From: Novakomyces olei
Lineage: Eukaryota > Ascomycota > Novakomycetes > Novakomycetales > Novakomycetaceae
Direction: 5' to 3'
Assembly (NCBI GenBank): GCA_016906335.1
Contig: JADEYG010000009.1
Span: 493,501 to 557,500, forward strand
DNA length: 64,000 nucleotides
This document shows positions 1 to 14,012 of the stretch, piece by piece; positions within the stretch are counted from its first letter, which is position 1, and every line of letters starts with the position of its first letter. The notes beneath the pieces were generated by a model. The model saw only the letters and a list, made by a program, of their open reading frames with translations. It was not told where the DNA came from and made no database searches. A program made the position numbers and the translations under genes.

Positions 1-194
<194 letters not shown>

Positions 195-284
195 CTCTTG
201 ATTTGCGTCTAGTGTGAATTTTATTTGGCTATCCTACACGTAATATTAAACTACAATTAGTCGAGCCTTCACGCAAGCTTTAAA

Positions 285-1978
285 ATGGCGTTCTTGCCAG
301 TAGCAAAGGTGCTTTGCCTCTGTCTATGTGCATTCGCTGCAGTGTTCAAGCCAATTGCTGCCACATCTATTACGGGCTCACGTTTACTGGCTGTACTGGA
401 TGCAGCTACAGCTGCGGACAGTTATTCCCAGTTTCTCGGCTCGTTTGAGGGTAAGCTTTGCCAGGCTTATACGTTTTTGGGTTCCATCAAGACATTACTG
501 TTTTGTTTTTTGAGCTCTGAAATCGTTTTGCTTGTGAATGTTATTATATTTGAGATTCTTTGGCCCAATTGCTAACAAATAGAACGGGGATATGATATTA
601 CCCTAATAGATCCGAAAACAGACGCGAAGCCTCTGTTCGAGAACGATGTACGGTCGTTTGATCACGTTTTAATTTTCACTACCAATTCAAAAAGTATGCT
701 GTGCCAGACGATTTTTTGCAATTTATTTTATTTTATTACGATTTTTATTGGTTATTATAATCTTTCTTTGGCAAAACTAATTCTTCTAGCACTCGGACCC
801 GAATTGACAGCTCGTTCTCTCGTAAGTTTTGTCAATGATGGTGGGAATATCATTTGTGCTACTTCGCAATATGTGCCTGAGCCTGTACGTGAACTAGGAG
901 CGCAGATCGGTGTTACTTTTGCGCCACGAGGCTCAGTTTTGATTGATCATTTTTCCAATAATGGTGATTATCGCACCGTTGTTTCGTCCCGTATTACGGA
1001 AAATCCGTTTGTTTCTTCGTCTAAAGGCGCAATCGAATATTCTGGGACGGCTCAAGTACTCAGCAATAGTCCTTTGCTCTTGCCAGTCTTACGGGCAGAG
1101 CGCACTGCTTATGTTTACGATCCTGAGGAGGATATTTCCGGTATTGATGGTGATGTTTTTGCCGCTGGTACTCAAGCGTTTCTGGTCACGGCTTTTCAGG
1201 CACGTAACGGAGCTCGAATTTTACTTTCTGGAAGCGTGCAGCTCTTTGCAAATGATTTCAGCAAGCCTAATGGTGATTTTGTGCGTGACATAAGCAAGTG
1301 GGCCTTTCAAGAATCGGGAGTTTTACGCTCAACAGGCTTGCAGCATTACAAATTAGATGATAAACAAAAAGTTACCGAGATGCAGCACCTTTACAAAGCA
1401 ACTGAAGATAGTTTCACTCTGGATAATCCTCGCATGTATCGCATCAAGGACGTTGTGGTATGATCAGGCTCCCCTTCTTTCTTTCTGTTTTTCGTTTAAT
1501 TAAATACACGTACATATTGTTTGGCTTGCCGCACTTGACGCTAACTGTACAGGAATTTCGCATCGGGTTTTCCGGGGCTGTTGACGGAAACTGGTTCCCT
1601 TACGAGGCAAATGATGTGCAGCTGGAGCTGATAATGCTGGATTCTTATGTGCGACAGACAATGGAACTTTCTGGCACTGATGGAGCAAACGCATATTACC
1701 GTGCTCTTGTAATGCTACCCGATCACCATGGAGTATTCACGTTTCGAGTCAACTATAAGCGTCCAGGCCTTACACCCGTGGATGTTAAAGATATAGTTAC
1801 TATTCGGCACTTTTGGCATAACGAATATCCCCGCTTTCTGTCTGCCGCCTGGCCGTACTATACCGCCACTGCTTCAGTCACAATAGCCTTTTCCGCTTTC
1901 GTAGTGCTCTGGCTTTTCAATGTTGATACAAAGGAAGAACAGAGGCGAAAGTTGGAAGCTTCAAAGAAGGCACAGTAA
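285..1978 (+). CDS. WBP1: OST48/Wbp1 subunit of the oligosaccharyltransferase complex
   Basis: ER membrane subunit of oligosaccharyltransferase, which transfers the lipid-linked glycan to asparagines of nascent secretory proteins. Exons 285-450, 583-693, 790-1457 and 1553-1978 join in phase to 456 aa. Visible: an N-terminal hydrophobic signal peptide, the family block LGPELTARSLVSFVNDGGN, a GIF/PEGA-like luminal body, and one C-terminal membrane segment (about residues 415-437) followed by a short charged tail. The tail ends KKAQ, which fits the KKXX dilysine ER-retrieval signal known for yeast Wbp1. Introns have gtaagc or gtatg donors and CTAAC branch sites 5-10 bases before the AG. The length matches the family. 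Identification is firm; the start is the first ATG and gives a good signal peptide. Confidence 0.95.
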
Positions 1979-2362
1979 ATCAAACTTTAAAGAGAATAAA
2001 GAGAAACTGGCTGATTACAAACCTCTACAAACAATGTCTCGTGTTTTAAAAAGGTCAGAATATAATATATTTAGGCAGTGATTAATGATAAAAAAAGTAT
2101 GGCATTATGAAGGCAGACAGGCCGACTAATCAAGGCTAATTATGTAGCAATCTCCGCCTGGAATGATTTGATTCAAAAGTGTTTTTAATAAAGTAACGCA
2201 TATTCATGACTATACAGCTATACAAACGCTAAAATGAATAAACATTTTGTAATAAACTAACAGACTCGTACAGGCAATAAGAAATAGTAAAGATAAGTGT
2301 ACGTAGAAAAGTCTAGAGAAAAAAAGAAGTGGAAGAAGACAGGTGCCAAGAGCCAATGAAAC
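1979..2362. other. Convergent intergenic region
   Basis: It holds the 3' ends of the OST48 gene (+) and the permease gene (-). It is AT-rich with several AATAAA-like stretches. I see no gene in it. Confidence 0.7.
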
Positions 2363-4682
2363 CTATGCGCTCTGAACTTTTAGAGACGATGATTTTTCAT
2401 AATTTGCAGTGTCCGAATCGGCAGTCGTGATCTCAATTCCATCCATGTTTCCTTGTTGCATGAAAAGATAATTGTCGGCCTCATCATACAGCTCACTCCA
2501 TTTTTTCGGAGCATCCGGCGAAACTGGCCAAATCAGATGTGAAATATAATACAGGCCTCCGCTCAAAAAGACGCCGAAAAAATAGTTGAGATTAAAAATG
2601 TACGTGGCGCCTTGAGAATTGGCTGCATTTGTTAGCCATTATCATTTTGAAAAATAATAAAAGTAATGACTTACGTCCACCAACGTTCCCAATGAATCCA
2701 GGCAGATTAATAGCGACGCCGCAGAGGTAGCAAACGAATCCACGAATGCTGAAACCTTTGTGATACCAGTACGGGCTTTCTTTTCCCCAAATGTACAAGC
2801 CAGAAAGACGAAGGTAGCCCTTCCGACAAAAATACTGATATTAGTATAAGGCTGTTCAAAAATGAATAAGTGGAATGATAGAAACATACATAATCCGTGA
2901 TTATAACACCGCTGATACTGGAAAGAAATACAGAGTAAGCGCTCAAACTTGCGGTAAACTGGTTCGAGCTCTTGAGCAGCTGGAAGGGGCAAATTGCGAG
3001 GCCAATACAAGCACAAACATAGCATCCACGGCGAATATTGATAAAGGGTGGGCACAAGGCGGCCATATCGTTTCCAGCACTAGAATTAGCAAACACTCAC
3101 GAATAACTAGACAAAACAAGAAAAATTGAAACAAAACAAAATAAATGTAGCATGAGCTTCAATATTCGTCTCTAAAATCATACCTTATACAGTTGGCCGA
3201 CAGGTTAATACCAATTTGTGCGAGAATAAATCCGGCAGATATGAAAAATACACCAGCACGATCAGCGCTGCTATTGTACCCACGTTCGCGATCAACAAAA
3301 GCGTCCAGGACGGAAAGAGGATCCCATTGAACTTCACCATTAAAAATAGAGGCACTCGCTGAACCAACGAGAACACCGATGAGTGAAGTAATACCAAATC
3401 CGAGTACAATTCCTGTCCATTGGGGGATAATTGCATTCCTTGGCTGACGAGCAAATCGCGAAAAGTCGGAGGCATTCGCGATTAGCGTAGCAAAATTGCC
3501 CATACAAGATATAATAGCAGTAGTAAAAGTCCAGCTGAACTCGGAGCCATGTACAGTATTGCCCGCATGGAGGTAGGGGCCAGCTCCATGGGCACGGACC
3601 AGAGTCCAGATGAGAAAGGCAATAGCCAATGGCGGAGTAACATACGCCTTGAAGGTGAAAAGATGGCGAAGTCTATGTACAGGATGCCACATAATCGGCA
3701 GCTGAATTAGCCAAAAGATGAAAAACGACACAAAATCTCTTGTACTCGTTCCACTTGACTCGGGGATATGGTTTGGGATGTATCGGAAAGACGGCGCAAG
3801 AGAGTACTGTCGTTAGAATTTAGAAATAAAGAGAGTCAGAATATAATAACGCTCAAATGATTTAGACGGAATTGAACTTTTAATTGAGGCATAAAATAGT
3901 AAACAAAAGAAAAGCCTCTCATAATCTTCAAATCATAAATAGTTTCAGACATACAATCAAAAGCTTGACACAGTTTCCGCCGATATAGCTCTGTACGCTA
4001 AACCAGACAATCGACATTACGACACGATTGAGGACGGGCCAAAGACTAAAATTAAGTTTTCAATAATGCGTTACAATACTTACGCTCCGATAGTTCCAAA
4101 CGACGCACGGCACGCTACAGGGAACGAGATGTGGTAGACGGCGCCAATACGGGCACTTATACAGACAAAAGTAGCGGCAATACTGTAACCGACCCACACG
4201 CAAATCCAAGCCTGCCACCAGTTGAGGCCGGCCGCAATACTTGTACTCGCAATCATCCAAGCTTCAGGTTAGAATTGGCTCTTGAACGACGGAAATAGGA
4301 GGAAGAAATGAAAAGAGTGAAGAGGTGAACTAGACAAGGAACAGAAGCATTAAAGCATCATTGGACAATGCCGAGATTAAAACACAAATCCTAGCATATG
4401 AATTGTATATTCACAAGAGAAATAGACTAGGCAAGACGGCAAACGGTCGTCTCTAAAACTTACTGTTGATATTGATAGAATCTGCCAGCCAAAACGCGAC
4501 AAAGTCTAGAAAAAAATTAGTAGCTGAAATAATGATTAGGCAAATTGCTTACTCCATGGACCCCACAATCGCTTTTCCAAGGGCACGGGTTGCAGGTCCT
4601 TATTACCGAGAAACCGGTCCGCTGCACTTTGCCCCGTAGGGTTTTCGAGCTCGATCTTTTTCACAACAGCCGGCACCTTCAT
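2363..4682 (-). CDS. NCS1 nucleobase/allantoin/uridine permease, Fur type
   Basis: Plasma-membrane proton symporter of the fungal Fur4/Dal4/Fui1 group, importing uracil, uridine, allantoin or a related compound. Eight exons on the minus strand: 4553-4682, 4464-4505, 4084-4261, 3955-4045, 3184-3806, 2890-3079, 2675-2834 and 2363-2622, giving 557 aa. Family blocks: a cytoplasmic N-terminus with [17 protein letters not shown], then [15 protein letters not shown] (TM1), [84 protein letters not shown], and an acidic tail. About 12 hydrophobic segments are predicted. One acceptor is CTGAAG rather than YAG. The exact substrate cannot be read from sequence. The first ATG was chosen because it gives the usual N-terminal length. 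Confidence 0.93.
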
Positions 4683-6154
4683 TGTATAGAACTGCAGTCG
4701 CAATTGTCAATGTTGAAGACTGGCTTAATAGCTCGTGGCTGACAAAAGACTAAAGATGTGCTGAAGAAAGGAAAAGAGCTGTAATGCTCCCAACACCGGA
4801 CGTGGTCGAGTGTAATTGTACTGCGGCAATTGATCTGAGCCTGGAAGAAATAAGGGAATTTCTCCAAAATTGATATGGCACTAGAGCGAATGCTGAATTC
4901 GACATATGAGTCTCGTCAGATTTAAATACAACGTCATTTGTTATCGATCGCCTTTTTTCGCCGTCGCCGCCTTCGCCCTTCAGTTCCTCGTGCAAGATAT
5001 ACTGATATACCCAAATAGGAAATCTCTATAAAAAAATTGCGAATGATTTTATATAGTAGCAGAACGAAATCTGGTTGTAGTGTCAAGGAATATTATGGGT
5101 TATGTGAATCATGCACGCCAATTATCGAGCGATGAAGCAAAAGGGAAAATTTCCATCTCTAATTGCATCGAGCAAGTCTCGGTAATAGACCAATTAAATG
5201 ATGGCAGTGCTCCTGGTTTCTAGCATATAAATGAATAATTGATAGCGAGGCTAATTGTAAATTTTTTTTCACATTCAACAGAGTTTCATTGTATATTGTC
5301 CTGTATATTGTCCCATCATTTGTCTTCAATGCACCATTAGTATGGGGTTTCCTTCCAATTATCGTCATCGGGAAAATTGAGTGATAATGGTTTAGGGGTA
5401 TACTTACTTAGCCGCCGCCCATTATGTTATCAGGCGAGAATTTTGCGGAAAGCTGGAATTTGGCATAGCGTACGCCAAGATTTGGATACGTTAGTCTCAT
5501 TGTTAGTTTATGCATCAGATGACGTGCGGTCGAGTAGAAATTGCTCCGCTGTATTTCATATTAATTATTCAATTAATCCGATATGCTGCAAATCTTCCAT
5601 ACAAGTTGTATGACCTTCGTCACTCTTGAAAAGATAGTTTCTTGCTGGCAGCAAACAAGTTTAGTGCAGGTTTAGAGTGAATATCTGCTTTATGAAATTG
5701 TACACAATTTATTTGATCAGCACATTGTCCACTCGTTTCAGTTTTAGAATAGCAATTACAGATAAACAAAATTGTCTAGAGCCGAACTTACGATCCGCAT
5801 ACTTGTAGAGTTTTACACGCTTTCAGACTTTCTAACCAACTTTACATCAATAAAATTCGTTAGTGTCACAACAACTGATTAATTGTGACACCCCAGGATA
5901 AAAATGTTTCACAAATTTCATTGAAGTATCGAATAAATAGGATTGCTGGCCAATTATTGGCCAAGATAAGGAAGTAAACGCATTGACTACGAAGCACGAC
6001 CATGTCAAAAGTGCAGTCTAAACACAAACAAAAATATTACCAAGTGTATTAATAATATGAACCAAAGATACGGAAAAATTACGGATTTAAAGGAAACAAA
6101 GGCGGTAGGATAAATTGCTAATGCCTTGAAGCGCTGTGCGTCAAAGGCGATTAT
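4683..6154. other. Long intergenic region without a recognised gene
   Basis: About 1.5 kb between the permease start and the 3' end of YPT1. It should hold the permease promoter. Short ORFs (for example 5377-5613, + strand) show no recognisable domain or coding bias. I see nothing further in it. Confidence 0.6.
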
Positions 6155-7696
<1,542 letters not shown>

Positions 7697-8362
7697 GCCT
7701 GCCGTGCCGACTCGATCGATGATTGATTGACTTTTGTGTGGACCGTTCTCGTGTATTTATTATAGACAATACAATCAGAGTATAAGTGGGTGTCTCGTGG
7801 CGATAGATAGTCAATCAAGTCTATATATACTTGTCCATATTATCGCCCGCAGAACGAATACTTGTTTTTGCCAGGATTATGTGGTAAAATAAATCACATA
7901 ACATAGTCTTGAGTATATGAAATAAAGGTGATTATATGAAATAAAGGTGATTATCAACAGCAGCAATGAAATTAACAGTATAGAAACATCAATACTTTCG
8001 GAACTAAAAAGTAGAATACAATAAGAAAATTAACAATTTAAAGAACGCCTAATAACCGCTAAAGAGAACTAGTAACACCAAAGGAAACGAATATTACCAA
8101 AGAAAACTAATAAATAAAAGAGAGACTTCATAGTTACAATAGAAATTTGTTACAAAAATGCACGATTCAAATTTTAGACGTGTTCCCTTGTATAGCAATG
8201 ATCCAGGCCTTCTGTCTAAAATTTACACATCGCAAAAGAGCTGTATTTTACATGCAAAAAAAGTATACTCCACCATGCACAATAAATCTCATTTATGGTA
8301 TCATCTACGTCATTGTATTCAAAATATTTACAGCGCTTTATCGTTAAAGCCAGGCACAGAAT
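7697..8362. other. Intergenic region: YPT1 promoter and WSS1 3' end
   Basis: Contains the presumed YPT1 promoter and the 3' flank of WSS1. A near-perfect 19-20 base direct duplication (unit about TGAAATAAAGGTGATTATA) lies at 7917-7955. No gene is evident. Confidence 0.6.
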
Positions 8363-10073
8363 CTAGTCACTCACTTCTATCACTTCCTGGTCCGGTGGGA
8401 TGCTTGATTCAAAAGACCGGCGCCGGGCTGGCGCGTCTTTTCGTCCACCGAGTGATGCGCTGGGCAAATCATGCTGTTTGGGCTCTCTTGTACCCTTATT
8501 CCTCTCTCGTTTCTTACTAGAGTCGTCTTCAGGCTCATATCCAAGCTGCTGGCGCAGCTCAAAGTACTCGTCCAGTCGTGCCTGCCGTTCCGACCGGTCA
8601 TCCTCGTCCCGACGCCTAGTTTCATTAATAACATGTCTTAAACAAATATAGATATGAACAATTAAATGTTAGACTTTAAGAATTCAGCGTCTAGAATTAG
8701 ACTTACTTTACAACAACTTGCTCCTCTTCCTCTTCACTAGCGTCGCTATTGTCCTCCTCGCCATTCTCCTCCTCCTTTGAAGAACTCTCCTCAGACGCTG
8801 TGCTCTGTCCAAGCCGCTGTAAAGCAGCCGCTAGTCTTGCTTGGCGTCCATTTGCACTTTGCGCACGTGGCTACAGTGGGAATTATTAGTCTTTCTCTTC
8901 AAATATTTACTCTAATTTTTTTTTTCAAATAATTATTAATGTTTTTTGGTTTACCTTTGCTTTCAGGCCAAGTTGACCTCTAAGTGTAGGGTCACTTTGC
9001 AACTTCTCACCGTGAAGGCGCATGCGCTGCTTCAAAGTTGGAGCACGAGGCGCTCGTCGTCGTCGACGTTTACGCTGACGATGCCGGTCCCAACTGCCTC
9101 CACAAAGTTCGATCGGCCATTCAGAATCGCCAAGTCTTCTTTGCTGTTCCCGAGCATAAGTCACAGAACTGTGTGTAAAGGAAAAGCGGCCTTCGCCACG
9201 GTAACCTCGCAGCATTAGAGCCTGCATTTCCGCCTTGAGACCATCGAGAAATGTGTAAAACGCTTTAGAGTGTGACATGTGTCGAATATGACTCAATTCG
9301 TGAAGAAGAATATTAAGGGCTACATCAAATGGCAGCCACATACCATTCTGTGATTTAAGCACGCTGTTCAAGGTCAGTTGAAGCACCAAGCATTGAATGG
9401 GGGCCGTACAGTTCCACCGCTTCACCTGCAATTTGTTAAAGATGCCCCGTAAATAAAGTCAAGCTATGAAGGTTCAAATTTCCGATATGCTTGATTCTGC
9501 TTACCTGCATTCCAATTTCTAAATGTTAGACGAAATAGCACGATACAAATCGAAACGTAGAAAGTAAAAATAGCCTACAGCACAACAATTCAAGGTAATT
9601 CTAAAAGAATTAAAAATTAAAAAAAGACGCGCCGAGACGGAGCCATCAAACGGTAACAAGTCACAGACAAGAACAAAGCTAACCGATAAAAACAGCAATA
9701 CTTTCAGGTGCACATTGATCGGGCAGATGAATGGTTCCAACGGTTATTGTTAAAAAGCAGAGTAAAACAACGAGCGATCAAACGGGCAAAGCAAAGATGA
9801 ATTAAAACAAAGCATATACCTCCCCCAGAATTCTTTGTTTGAAGGATACTCATCGAGGCTTGTAACGTCCATACCGTGATTACGCATAATTGGCAATACG
9901 ATAGCAGCCAGACGGTTTAAATAATCCCGAGCAGCTTCTTCGTCCGCGCCGGGCAACGGCTTTATGAAACCTGACCGTTAGACACAAGTCTGCAAAATTT
10001 CAAAATATTCTACGCTACCGAATCTATCGTTAGGATGTGCATCTGTATTGTACCGCCTTATGCCTGGCGGCAT
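8363..10073 (-). CDS. WSS1: WLM-domain metalloprotease Wss1 (DNA-protein crosslink repair)
   Basis: SPRTN/Wss1-type protease that cuts proteins crosslinked to DNA, acting with SUMO and Cdc48. Seven exons: 10019-10073, 9820-9970, 9505-9518 (14 nt), 9410-9425 (16 nt), 8955-9363, 8707-8870 and 8363-8636, giving 360 aa. The WLM domain contains NWNAGEAVELVLKSQNG and the zinc site HELSHIRHMSH (His100, Glu101, His104, His110). An Arg-rich basic patch (RQRKRRRRRAPRAP) follows and could bind DNA; then come an acidic Ser/Glu stretch and a charged coil. The last residues, EVIEVSD, look like a SUMO-interacting motif, as known in yeast Wss1. The two micro-exons rest on phase and homology: without them the conserved block before HExxH is lost. 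The 46-nt intron after exon 4 has a GTACGG donor. Confidence 0.9.
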
Positions 10074-10505
10074 TTTGGCCAATTGGTTACGAGTGAAGAT
10101 TATAATTAGATAATAATATTACGTAGAATCCAAAAGCAAAGACAGCCATTACACAACAACATTGGACTCGATAGGATTGACACGATATGATTGACTCGAT
10201 TTAATTGAGTCGTAAATTGGACTCGTAAATAATTGGACTCGTAAATAATTGGACTCGTAAATAAATGGACTCGTCAATTATTGGACTCGTAATAATCGGA
10301 CATTACCAATATTGTTATGGTGGGAGCACGTGTCGTCACAAACCATCGATTGCATAATAAATACACTATATCCGAAACGAATCCCCCACAATCGCTCTAT
10401 CGCTATTTATTAGCGAATAAACTGTATATAATTAGTCGACGGCCGAGTTTATGACGTCCGTATCCCTTATATTGTAAATTTGACAAACTGAGGGCAAAAG
10501 CAGCT
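10074..10505. other. Divergent promoter region, WSS1 / HAM1-like gene
   Basis: Shared 432-base upstream region of two divergently transcribed genes. It carries a tandem array built on ATTGGACTCGTAAATA at about 10160-10300, described separately. No gene is present. Confidence 0.7.
10160..10300. repeat. Degenerate tandem repeat, unit about 16-17 bases (ATTGGACTCGTAAATA)
   Basis: At least five imperfect copies of a unit with the core TTGGACTCGT, interleaved with GATTGACTCG variants. It sits in the divergent promoter between WSS1 and the HAM1-like gene. Confidence 0.85.
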
Positions 10506-13271
10506 ATGGAAGATCTCGAGCGACAGCCTCTCACACACGAAGCAGTTCAACAAGAAGCAGAGCAGGCAAAGCGCGAACTTTTACGTCGCAAAACGAGACT
10601 CTTGCGCGCTGGCCAAGCGTTATTATTGGTAAAGCTTGTCAGCAATATTTAGTGCACTACTAACACGCGACTTGCAAAGGGCTATCTTCCAAGCAATGCT
10701 CAATTACTCGCGGGCTTTGCTGCCTTGGAAAATTCTAAAGTGCTTGACAGTCGCTCACGTCGGCTGTCGTTGCACGGACGCCATTTTATACGGCACGTGA
10801 ATGACCTATTGCAGGCTACACGCAGCTTTTTGCATGAGCGTAATGTATGGGAGGTTAACTCGTGCGCTGTGACTGATATTTTTGCAGACTGAAGATCAAC
10901 TTGAAAATATGATTTTCACATTGCGGGCTATTGACCTGGCTCATCAGCGTAAGGAAATTTTCACAAAGGATTGGCTTGACAGTATTTTTCAAAGAAAGGG
11001 ATTGTTTGTTTTTATTTTTATTTTTGTCTATTCTAATTATTGCCCCATGTATTCTGACTTTTGATTAGGAAAACATCTAGGACGCGCGCGAGATAGTGCT
11101 AGACGCACTTCGAGTAGGTCATTTCCACGTTTCATGTGCCTGTGGGAAGCTAAACTTTGCAGCCTTTCGACGTTACATTTCACTTGCTCGTAGCGTTGTA
11201 GCAAATCCGCATATCGATTACATTGCACAAACCTTGAAACAAGGTAAAGGATTAGTTGTTCTCAATATACACGTTTGAGTTTTATTGCTATATCTCTTTT
11301 CTACCACTATGCAACATTTACCTTTTAATAAATTTAAAAAATAAATTAATATTAAATTAACCGTTTTACTGATACCAAAAGTTTTGGCTGATACCGCTAC
11401 CGGTGTAGAAATTGACACAGGCCGCGCCGGTGCTGCACGAGCGCGTGAAAAAGATGTCCCCAAGGCAATTGATAGACAGTTGGAAGATTTGGAAACCAAA
11501 TTGGAGAAAAGCGGAGAAAATCGACCAGAAAATGTGGAAGTTTCGACTGTTGCCGATGTCGCAGAGAAGGCTGGCGACCATGTTGCGCGTAACGTCCGCA
11601 GTGCTCTGACAGATGAAAAACGTGAAGAACTTGACCGTCATGTTTGCGAGGTAATAATTCATATAATGTTAAAAATAAATTAAAATTTTATCGTAAATCA
11701 AATCAAAGAAAGACACAATTATAATACTGTCTCTATTGCAGTTTGTTTTATTATTCCATTTGACAAAACTAATGCTATAGCTGGTAAAGGAGCTGCGTGA
11801 CGCAGGGACTCTGGACTCTATCGTACACATTTTGCGCGGCATTATCGGGAGCAGGACAACGGCAGAAGCTCGGGCGGCAGAGCAAAAAGGCCATATATTA
11901 TTTGGTGCAATTAAACATGACGAAGAATTGGAAAAAGAAATTGCAGTGGTCCAATTGGCTCTGCAACTTTTTGCTGGAAATGAGGCAATTGGCCGTGTGA
12001 AAAAAGCATGGAACCATCTACAATCACAGTTGCAAGACGAAGCAATGTGCAAAAAAGAAATTCCTGAAAAACTCGAAAAACTGCTCAATCGTTTTGCTCA
12101 CGATCCAGACTATATCGGCTCACGTGAGATGCGCCGGGACGTGAGCGACTTTTTAACACGAATACAATCGGTCTTAGAACGTCTCGATACGGGAGAGGTA
12201 AAGGCCACTTTTCACGGATTAATAGACGGATTCAAGGCGGACAAGCCTTTGTCAGATATATATAAAGCAGCAACTGCAATTGGACAAGACTTGCGACTAA
12301 CAAAACGCGGGTCGGGACTATTTTCCCGTCGATTTCGTCGAGATTTAACGGATGTACTACTTCCTCGTGTGATTTCTCATGTGCGGTATATTTTTATGCC
12401 TCGAATGGAGTTGGAAAGCAAAGATTACAGCTTACAAGTTGAAAATATCAGCTTGGAGCCCCATGAATATGCTACTTTTATGCCCTATCGTATAGAGACA
12501 GAGATGAGCAGTCACTACAGTTTGGAGACGGCGTACACTGTAGAAAGTCGGTGGCAAAACCGTGTTGAACTAAGCATTCAACATTTTAGCGCATCTGTCC
12601 GAGACGTTGCCTTTTCCGCGGCTAAAAAATCTGGGTGGTTCCGGATTCAAGACGAGGGTTACATCGACCTCGTGTTTGATGTAAATATTACAGTGTCACT
12701 TGAAGCAGTTGCCAAGGAAAGAGATTTGCCTCTTCAAAAGCCCCCAAAAAGATCTGGCAGAAAGAGGGAAAATGAAAAAGACGAAGAGTTTGTTATGCAA
12801 GTTCGCAGTGTCAAAGTCCAGTTTTCTACTCTAGAATTTAAGCTTCGAGGCGTACGCCATTACATTTTGGCGTGGCTGTTTGAACCTTTATTAAGGCCAA
12901 TTGTAAGGCGACTTGTGGGTGGTATTTTAGAGCAACAAATTCGTACTGCACTTTCTACAATGTACAATTACGCTGACGCTGTTCAGTCACGGTACCGTGA
13001 TGATTGTGATGAGTATGACAATTTACCAGAGGCAATTTTAGGTGCTATCGTCGATGGATACCATGATGTTCGTGACGAACAGGTTGAGGAGCCAGTTGAC
13101 GAAGAAGAAGAAGAAAATGCAACAGAGACTCACGTCACTACTGTGGGCATCCACGCTGCTCATCAAGTTGCTGCGGCTGTAGTAAACGAGCAAGACGAGA
13201 ATCTGCCCGGTGAAGAGGAAAGGCCAGCTCGTCTTGTAGGAACTTGGTACAGTCCTGCCTTTGATTTGTGA
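10506..13271 (+). CDS. HAM1-like lipid-transfer/BPI-like domain protein
   Basis: Large fungal protein of the HAM1_N plus HAM1_C type, unrelated to Ham1 ITP pyrophosphatase. HAM1-like proteins are thought to be lipid-binding with a BPI/LBP-like C-terminus; the cellular role here is unknown. Proposed exons: 10506-10628, 10680-10844, 10888-10948, 11069-11113, 11163-11243, 11382-11650 and 11781-13271, giving 744 aa. Visible: a helical, charged N-terminal half (GYLPSNAQLLAGFAALENSK, FRRYISLARSVVANPHIDYI), then a beta-rich C-terminal domain (FMPRMELESKDYSLQVENIS, GWFRIQDEGYIDLVFDVNI), and an acidic tail (EEPVDEEEEENATE). The exon 3/4 junction is the least certain: donor GTAAGG at 10949 is chosen because it keeps phase with exon 4, but a longer exon 3 is possible. 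Two acceptors are CAAAG/CAAAAG. Confidence 0.82.
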
Positions 13272-14012
13272 GAGTAGTAACAGGACTGGGGCACTTAAAT
13301 ACAGAATTTTTTAGGTTTTGCAAATTGCTTTTCGACCAAGTTATTACGGTTGTCGCATTTACCCGTCTGGCAAGTTTAACATTGGCACCGTAGTTGTGTA
13401 TACGTTTCTTTATGAGATTGTGCGTTGATATTTCCAACTGTTTGTAAAGTAGAAAAATACGATTAACATCTGATCCTCGACTCTACTTTTCTAGTTTGAC
13501 TACATAAACCATGCACTGCCTCATGTTGTTATCTGTGTATTAATAAAGGTAACCTACCGAGAGTATATACAAATAGCGGCAGACGATGTCTCGTTCGTGC
13601 AGCAAATTGTGCGCGCACGATATGAAACATAAACGATTGGAACTTTGGTAAAAGTCCAAAAAAAACGAAAAAATTAAATATAAAAAATACTGTTCAAGAA
13701 TCCGTCTGTGGTCGCCAATAGGTTACCAATAGGTTACCAATCAAAGACATAAATTAACGGGCTTATTGAGGGCATATTAAAGCATTTTGCTTCAAAATTG
13801 AGGTAAGATTAGAGCGAAATAAAAAACAAAATACGGCGGGATCAGCTTTCCAAGACGATGTATGAGGAGAAAATGGTCAAATCAGAATCGACCAGTTGTA
13901 ATAATCCCGGATCTGTGGCTAAATACGAAAATACTCAATCGGCATTCGAGATTATTCCACTCTCTCTCCAAGAATCATTTTTCAATCACTTGGTGCGCCA
14001 AAGTTGTTCTGA
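13272..14012. other. Convergent intergenic region
   Basis: 3' flanks of the HAM1-like gene and of H2A.Z. A short direct repeat (AATAGGTTACC, twice) occurs near 13718-13740. ORFs reaching into it on the plus strand are antisense to H2A.Z. No gene seen. Confidence 0.65.
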
